Of a stretch of 64,000 bases of DNA, positions 57,736 to 64,000 are shown in pieces. The number at the start of each line of letters is the position of its first letter. Positions within the stretch are counted from its first letter, which is position 1. The DNA is taken from NCBI GenBank assembly GCA_014529385.2, contig CM043968.1, positions 24,988,513-25,052,512 on the forward strand. Direction: 5' to 3'. The notes below the pieces were generated by a model, which ran no database searches, had not been told where the DNA came from, and worked only from the letters and a program-made list of their open reading frames with translations. The position numbers and the translations under genes are program-made. This stretch comes from Adiantum capillus-veneris. Taxonomy: Eukaryota > Streptophyta > Polypodiopsida > Polypodiales > Pteridaceae.

Positions 57736-58043
57736 AGACATCCTACGCGTAGGATGTCTCAAGGGCATTTTTTGTCACAAACCCAACAATTCTTGTCATG
57801 CACATGTTCTAAATGACATTTACAAGTCATACCCCAAGTTTCATCACATTTGGATGAGATTGGACCTCATATGCATGGAGAAACGCAAAGTTAGGGCATA
57901 AAGGCACTAATGAGCCTTTGACTTACCAAATCTTATCCAAATCTCATGAAACTTGCACAACACATTCACATACACATCAGCTAACTTTCTGTGTGTTCTG
58001 GGAGTTAAAATGAGGAAATAGACATCCTACGCGTAGGATGTCT
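57736..58043 (+). repeat. 3' palindromes of element B
   Basis: Two perfect 24-bp palindromes start at 57,736 and 58,020, 284 bp apart, equivalent to the first two units of the 285-bp array of element A. The remaining units are cut off by element C. Confidence 0.92.
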
Positions 58044-58282
58044 TATGGACCATCTGGGCATGAAGGAGAAGTTTTGTCATTTCAGAATTGATAACCTCAT
58101 CAACAAGAGCCCATATGTCAAGCTTTGTTAACCCTCACGGCTCACGGACACCCCATCACCTACGACGGACGTGTATTATGTATTTGGTAGAGTCAGGTAC
58201 CGGGCTTGTCGGACCAATAGAAAAAGGGTAAGAGTGATCGCCGATGAGAGGCGCACTCTAACTGGGACATTCAAGGGATTAG

Positions 58283-58579
58283 TTGGCTAAGCATGGGTGC
58301 CCACAAGCGATGGGGAGCAATAATGCTTCCACCTTGAGGGAAACCTCCAACACGCCAGGCCTAGATGGGATATTCCTAAACAAAAATTGGGAGTATGACC
58401 TACAAGCAGAAGCTTTAACTGATGTTTGTGATGTCCTCCATAGGATTGTCGAGCTAGAAAGACAGAACACAGGGATCAACATGCCTTCAACATGCCTAAT
58501 GAGATTCTTGGATACGGGAAAGGCCAACCAACCAACCAACCCTATCACAAATGGAGACTCCCTCAGTGAGCCCCATTGA
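58283..58579 (+). CDS. Possible N-terminal part of element C gag
   Basis: A 98-codon frame starting with ATG, with a helical middle (LTDVCDVLHRIVELERQN). It overlaps the next gag frame by 29 bases in a different phase, so a frameshift near 58,560 would join them. It may instead be a separate small leader ORF. Confidence 0.4.
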   Translation: MAKHGCPQAMGSNNASTLRETSNTPGLDGIFLNKNWEYDLQAEALTDVCDVLHRIVELERQNTGINMPSTCLMRFLDTGKANQPTNPITNGDSLSEPH

Positions 58580-60494
58580 TCCTCCATATGTTGTTTCGCC
58601 AGGAGCCTCAGTACAATCTGAGCCCGCAAGTGGCAGCTTTACCTTCCTAGATCTAGCTCATCTTTCTCTTAATGACACTACGACTACCATGCATATCCCA
58701 GTGGTGAGCATGACAAGAAGTACACCATGGAGTTCATTTGTTAATACTGCGCCGATGCCTAGTAGCACAGTGCCCCCAACTATACCTACATGTATGTATC
58801 AATCATGTGCACGTGTTGTACCTCAGCCTCATGTAGCTCCTACACCTCCGATTATTCCAAGAGCTTACAATCCACAATGGCATTATCCAAGCTCTTATAC
58901 AAGTGGAGCCATGCCATTTAATAATAACATGCCATATCAGGCACCCCCTATGCCTAGGGCCACGCCTGTAAACTTTGGACCACCGTCTGGTACACCACCA
59001 TACGAAATATGGGACCCAAGAGCCGCGCGTATGCCAAGGCCAAGGCCAACTCCCATCGCACATGTGGTTCCAGGAGCACATACACCCATTATACCTGCTC
59101 AAATAGGAGATTTGGCAGCATTTGCTCAAACTATCGGTCGCTCTATTGCGGAAAACATGCGTAGTGCACCTGATAGAGAGCCTAGGAGCAAGGTAGTTCT
59201 AGTAGCTAAGCTCACACAAAAATTCAGTGGAGACGGAGATGCTAGAAAGCATATGGAAGTCTTTGAACATGTGTGCGATTCCTTGGAAGAGCACAATGAG
59301 CTACATAAGTGTAAGGCTTTGAGTTTGACCCTAAGCGGAAAGGCTGGAGATTGGTATAGAACCTTAAGAGTAGAAGAGAAAACGATCTACTCTACTCTTA
59401 GGAGATTGTTCTTGAAAGAGCACATACGAGAGGGAGTACTTTGGGGTGTAGCCTCTCAGCTCCAGAAAGCCCAACGAGAAGAAGGTGAATCCGTGAGAGA
59501 CTTTATTAGTCGCTTAAAGAATTTGAATTCTCGATGCAATCCAAACGAGCGATTCAACAACAACCAATTGCTCGATAGATTCATTAGGGGACTACGACAT
59601 GAAAGTATCTATAATGGCCTAGTCATTAGAGGCATCACTACTTGGGAAGCAGTCACCATGAATGCAATCCAATTGGAGGATAATTTAATGATTGCAGGAG
59701 AAAGAGTGTCTGCCGAGCCGAAGTCTAGTAGCTCGCAAGCGTCAGGGCATGAGCCAATGAAGATAAATCCAATAGTGAAAGAGCGAACGATATCTGAGAT
59801 GACTTTGGCAGATCTCACCAAGGCCATCCAAGAAAGCCTTAGGGGTAATCGTGCTCCACAAAACACTCATATGTATCCAAGAAGGGAGCAACAATGGTGC
59901 TCAATTTGCTTGGGCCCACATACTACAAGTGAATGCCCTACTTCCAGAGTAAAGTTTAACGGGACTTGTAACGCATGTAGTAGGTATGGCCATCAAGCGA
60001 AGGATTGCCTAATGCTTAAACGCATCATGGAAAATAGACCGCCTATAGCTTGGGTAGACTCACCTCGAGTTCCTGCATTGATGCCTACCCCACCCATGGA
60101 GCAACAGTTGCCATTATAGCACATGGTCCCTAGAACCCAAAATGTGGTCCAAACAACACCGTTGCCACCTCCAGTGCTAGGACCGCAACCCCCTCATCCA
60201 AGAGTTACACCTATGAACCAAATAGGTTGCGAGTCATCTAGTACTTATGTAGATTGCGAAGAGGACATAGACTCTAGTATCACCTATGGAGTCGACATGC
60301 TTGAGGAGTGTCCCATGTACTATATGGAAGACCATTGGGGACAAATCAAACCGGTATATCAAGCTACTACGCTAGCAGTAAGAGGCCAAAACATTAATAG
60401 GTTTGCCCGGAGACCACCTCTTCAGTGCTACGAATGTGGTGGACCACATCGAGTAGCTGAGTGCCCATTAGAATGCAAAAGAGTGCCACACTAA
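58551..60494 (+). pseudogene. gag of element C
   Basis: One phase from 58,551 to 60,494 with a single TAG at 60,117-60,119. Residues 1-200 are Pro/Met-rich and disordered. The capsid core lies at about residues 215-350 (KFSGDGDARKHMEVFEHVCD, LSGKAGDWYRTL, EEGESVRDFISRLKNLNSRC), matching the retrotransposon Gag family. Knuckles CSICLGPHTTSEC (about residue 450) and CNACSRYGHQAKDC (about residue 473) follow; the second has canonical CX2CX4HX4C spacing. After the stop comes a third, CYECGGPHRVAEC. The frame then gives way, by a -1 shift near 60,461-60,490, to the protease frame. Confidence 0.88.
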
Positions 60495-60700
60495 TGCAAA
60501 CAAGTGAAAGGAGTGCATTGGCAATGCCAATACTCACTTGTAATAGTTGTGGCATAGATCATTTGATTGCACAGTGTCCTAACAATCCAAACGCACCGAA
60601 AATCACACCATTGAACATAATAGAGATTGGTGATGGGACACCACCAACTATAAACATAGCACCAGTGAATGCACTCACACGGTCGATGCTCCAAAAGTAA
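60461..60700 (+). pseudogene. Fourth zinc knuckle and gag-protease junction of element C
   Basis: In the protease phase, CNSCGIDHLIAQCPNN gives a fourth knuckle, again with CX2CX3HX4C spacing, equivalent to the second knuckle of elements A and B. TAA at 60,698-60,700 interrupts the frame; translation continues open beyond it through a Lys/Arg-rich stretch (about 60,750-60,780). Confidence 0.75.
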
Positions 60701-60835
60701 AATTACATCCTCGAAGAGAGAGATGCTACATCCATTGGCCGAGCGAGAAAGAAGAAAACACGAAGAAAGAAATCCCTTAATGCTTCTAGCTCAAAACCTA
60801 GTTCAAAGACTAACATAGGGACAGGAGAGGATCCC

Positions 60836-62100
60836 GTGTATATGAATGACCCTGAGGATGACTCAGATTCGATAGAGACCACGGAGACCAAAACTGTTAC
60901 TACAAAGGAAAAAGGCAGTGAGGAGGATCACGACAGGGAATTACGACGAACACCAAAAGAGTATTCAAAGTTCAACCACCCAGTTGCGAACCCCCAAGAT
61001 AAGCCACGAGAGACAAAAAATGAGGATTGCAAGAGAAAGATTGGAACCTATCCAAACCCAACAGTGGAAATTGAACGAGTCCAACAACTGAGGGGTTTGG
61101 TGGAAGAAACTCAACAAAAATTAGAACCTGAACCCAAACATATCCAGATGTCGGACACAGTGTTTCCCACACAAGTTCAACCTCACAAGAACTACAGGCC
61201 GTTAGCTATACCCAGTATCATTCGGGAAGAGATTGAGGGTACGATATCTGAAAGTGGACACACACCTGTCCTACTAGAGAGAATGTTTGGTGAGGGAATG
61301 CCCGACCCCCTTGAGGAAGTGGAGATTCCATCTTCACCATTCTCTTGTCAGGGTCCTATGTCCCACAAGATGCCATTAAATGTTGCCAAATTGATGGATT
61401 TCATGTCCTCAGAAGTTAGAACCACCATCATGTCCAAACTATATAAAGACCCCGAGCTAGTCTTAGCTCTTCGAGCCTTCCTCAATGGAGAATTACAGGC
61501 CGGATTACCACAGCTTGCACATATGAACAAACCTGACTCGGTAATGAATGATGAGGAATATTTAGCACCACCATCTGACCTAGTGGGACATGAATCTGTA
61601 ATTGAAGTACCCGTTAACAAGTTGGGGCAATACTTTGAAGGTGATGAATCTAATGCTACTCTACCAATCACTACTAAAGGATTAACTGTAAAGGGGGTCC
61701 TTGACGGTGGTGCGGGAGTCAGCATGGTGACAAAGAGTTGTTGGGAGTCTATGGGGCAACCTCACCTTGAAGCCACAAGCGTAGTGGTAAAAATGGCTAA
61801 TGGATCTATTGTTACGCCTATTGGAATGCTAAAGGATTTCAAACTCAAGGTCTTGCGACACAAGGTAAGGTAGACTTTCATTGTTATGGATTTTTCCAAG
61901 CATCCTATGTCATTTGAGATGATCTTAGGACGTCCATTCATGAGGGAAGAAAAAATGGTGCATGACTGGTCCAAAAACCACGTCTACTTACAGTTCCAAG
62001 ACTCTGTCATTCAAGTTGATCTTTTAAGTGGTCGAACACATCCTCTAGGAAATAAATTCATCATTGATAATCGATCAGACACAACAATTCACTCAGCTCC
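60836..62100 (+). pseudogene. Aspartic protease region of element C
   Basis: The active-site strand reads TVKGVLDGGAGVSMVTKSCW, with DGGA at 61,703-61,714 in place of DSGA. TAG at 61,871-61,873 falls in the middle of the fold, and the closing strand FEMILGRPFM lies at about 61,911-61,945. The order and spacing match element B's first protease. A helical linker precedes it. Confidence 0.85.
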
Positions 62101-63000
62101 ATTACAGTATTGTTACACGTGTAACGAAGACACGGATATTGGGGAGAACTCTCCTTATATGGATATCCTACCCGGAATGGCTGAGTCAGACAATGTCGAT
62201 TGGGTGCACCTAGCGGCAACTATAGATACATGGGGAGCTAGAGGAACAACCTGGGTAACACCAGATGGGGAAGAGATACCACACATTGCACCAGTAAACA
62301 TGTTAGGTGTAGCGCATGTAACATCCAATGATAAGAAAGAGGCACACCTACCTGAGAGTGAAACCGATGATTCCTCAAAGGCTTCAGGCCAATACACATC
62401 AGAAACGGAATCTCAGGGAGAAATGGATTCAGAACCTGAGGAAACATCGAGTGAGCCAAGTATAGAAACTGAACACTCAAGGACTAGTACGACCATCTAT
62501 GGTAATTTATATGAGAGTGAAGAAGATACAAGCGAAGACCTATCAGGCGAGTCGAGTTCAAACATTTACCAAAATCAAAACCTTAACAAGAAACAAAGGT
62601 CATATAACAGACGACGATATCGAGCAAATGTGAGAGCTAGGATAAACAAGGAAAGATCTACTGCAGAATGGCTTAGCTATCTAGGGGCATGTGATGCTCA
62701 TCGAAAGCTAGTAGACAATTGGGGTGAACATCTCCAGAGTGTCATGTGGTGCAGCCCGCGACCCATTGACCTCGCTCAATTGGAGGTTACAGAGCCGAAA
62801 TTGAGTCGAACTATAAGAAGACGTCAAAACCGAGAGTTAGCTCAACAACAAAAGGAGGCAGAACTAAAAGAAAGGTCTCTGTTAGGACAAGAGCCTGCTG
62901 ACTTACATACGGTTCCTGAACATTTTAAATATTATACCACGGGGGAGCGAAAGGTTGTGTATGCCAAAGCCCAACGAATACCTACCAATGAAAGCAGTGG
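62101..63000 (+). pseudogene. Acidic and basic linker between protease and RT of element C
   Basis: An open frame with a Ser/Glu/Asp-rich segment (SETESQGEMDSEPEETSSEP) followed by a basic KKQRSYNRRRYRANVRARIN segment, mirroring the linker in element B. It contains no catalytic motif. Confidence 0.75.
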
Positions 63001-64000
63001 AGTCTATGATGGTCCAGCGGTAGTTAAAGAGATAGAATTAGCAGAACCAGGTGAGGAGTCTAAACCAGTCTTTATTGCTCAAGACCTTACCGAAACTGAA
63101 GAGGCTGCACTTAAGGAGCTCCTCAAGGAATACAAGGATATCTTTGCTTGGACATATCATGACATGAAGGGCGTTCCACCTTCTATGGTGCAACATACAA
63201 TTCCCATGATCAACACTGCTAAACCGCCCGTCCAGCAACGACCCTATCCAATGAATCCTAAGTATGCCAAAATTGTACAAGAGGAGATTGAAAAACTTAT
63301 CCAATGAGGATTCATATACCCTATTGAGCACTCAGAATGGGTTTCTCCAATAGTCATTGTGCCAAAAAAGAATGGGAAACTAAGAGTGTGCGTGGACCTC
63401 AAGAAAGTTAATGCAGCCACTAGGAGAGATCATTATCCCTTGCCATATTCAGAACATGTGCTTGAAAGAGTTGCGGGCAAGGAAGCTTATAGCTTTTTAG
63501 ATGGGTACTCTGATTACAATCAAATCACAATTGCATTAGAGGACCAAGCTAAAACTGCCTTTATCACATAGTTTGGAGTGTTTGCATTTCGTGTTATGGC
63601 TTTTGGCTCAACAAATGCCCCTTCTACATTCCAACGATTAATAAACACTGCGTTTAAAGAATTTCTAAGGGAGTTTTGTGAAGCTTTCCTAGACGACCTT
63701 TGTGTTTATTCTTCTTGGGAGAAGTATTTGTTATATCTATGAAAAATATTTGAAAGGTGCAGATTTTATCGCATCTCATTGAACCCTTTCAAATGCCAAT
63801 TTTGGGTTAAGCATGGAGTCATTCTAGGGCATATAGTGTCCAAGAACGGGATATCCACATATGAGAGTAAGATTAAAGCCATTTCCAATTTGCCATCACC
63901 TACGAACTATAAAGGAGTTCAAAGATTTATGGGCCATGTTGGTTATTATCGAAGGTTTATTTTAAACTTTACCGAGATAGCGCGTCCATTGTACAAGCTT
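63001..64000 (+). pseudogene. Reverse transcriptase of element C, cut by window end
   Basis: KPVFIAQDLTETEEAALKEL and YKDIFAWTYHDMKGVPPSMV introduce RT. Strands VPKKNGKLRVCVDLKKVNAA, SFLDGYSDYNQITIA and STNAPSTFQRLI follow. The catalytic box is FLDD at 63,686-63,697 (Phe for the usual Tyr). The connection has FMGHVGYYRRFILNF at the window edge. Stops at 63,305 (TGA), 63,569 (TAG) and near 63,740 (TGA) break it. RNase H and integrase would lie outside. Confidence 0.9.

Larger units (their letters stand above)
43513..58125 (+). mobile_element. Element B: Ty3/gypsy LTR retrotransposon, plus strand, interrupted
   Basis: Same family as element A, opposite strand. In order: 5' LTR, PBS, leader with palindromes, gag, protease, RT, RNase H, two zinc-binding modules, integrase core with GPF motif, a second aspartic protease, a basic tail, an internal PPT-like tract, blocks Y and X, and two palindromes. 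Homology to A stops at about 58,125, where element C begins; the env-position ORF, PPT and 3' LTR would lie beyond C and are not seen. The pol frame is continuous from about 51,665 to 55,957 apart from four stops. Three one-base deletions disturb gag-pro. Confidence 0.9.
58126..64000 (+). mobile_element. Element C: Ty3/gypsy element interrupting element B, partial
   Basis: Homology between A and B ends at caagctt, about 58,125; the next bases are TGTTAACCCTCACGG, which begin with TG as an LTR would. The gag frame is already open about 160 bp later, and no second copy of this start, no PBS and no LTR end were recognised, so the 5' end is either a very short LTR or truncated. Gag, protease and RT are related to but clearly distinct from those of B. 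The element runs off the window inside RT. In-frame stops: TAG 60,117; TAA 60,698; TAG 61,871; TGA 63,305; TAG 63,569; TGA near 63,740. Confidence 0.82.

Overview
The window looks like intergenic chromosome from a land plant with a large, repeat-rich nuclear genome. The evidence is long Ty3/gypsy LTR retrotransposons nested in AT-rich sequence, many CT/GA and GT/CA microsatellites, decayed coding fragments with intron-like breaks, and no compact or operon-like gene order. A fern or gymnosperm would fit, but the species cannot be fixed from the sequence. No intact host gene, rRNA or tRNA gene was recognised.

Layout. 1-11.8 kb: AT-rich DNA with short tandem duplications, a GC-rich block (3.5-4.9 kb), a run of CT microsatellites, an LEA-like remnant on the minus strand (5.7-6.0 kb), a decayed multi-exon locus (7.0-8.9 kb) and a quasi-palindromic repeat (9.2-9.5 kb). 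11,835-26,704: a structurally complete but dead element A on the minus strand, with two LTRs, PBS, PPT and a 5-bp target duplication GGGGT. 26.7-43.5 kb: mostly featureless DNA with a TACTGG-rich minisatellite, a foldback element, a decayed integrase from another gypsy lineage, a possible hAT zinc-finger scrap and unclassified minus-strand coding remnants. 43,513 to about 58,125: element B, same family as A, plus strand, with 5' LTR, PBS, leader, gag, pro, RT, RNase H, integrase and more; its 3' LTR is not in the window. About 58,126-64,000: element C, a related gypsy element that interrupts B, with gag, protease and RT, running off the end.

A and B together show the architecture of one unusual family: LTR, PBS, a leader studded with a 24-bp palindrome, gag with a roughly 200-residue N-terminal extension, protease, RT, RNase H, integrase with two tandem H2C2-type zinc-binding modules, a second DSGA aspartic-protease module downstream of the integrase, a basic tail with W-I-P-K motifs, an internal purine tract identical to the 3' PPT core, a second palindrome array with 285-bp spacing, a long coiled-coil ORF in the env position, PPT and LTR. 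PBS, CX2CX3HX4C zinc knuckles and RT character point to the Tat/Athila side of plant Ty3/gypsy elements (inference from recalled family traits; no search was run).

The most notable items are the second protease, the palindrome system with spacing conserved between A and B, the env-position coiled-coil ORF, and the relative inversion of a roughly 700-bp block between A and B. All pol genes carry stops or frameshifts, so none of the copies is autonomous as it stands.
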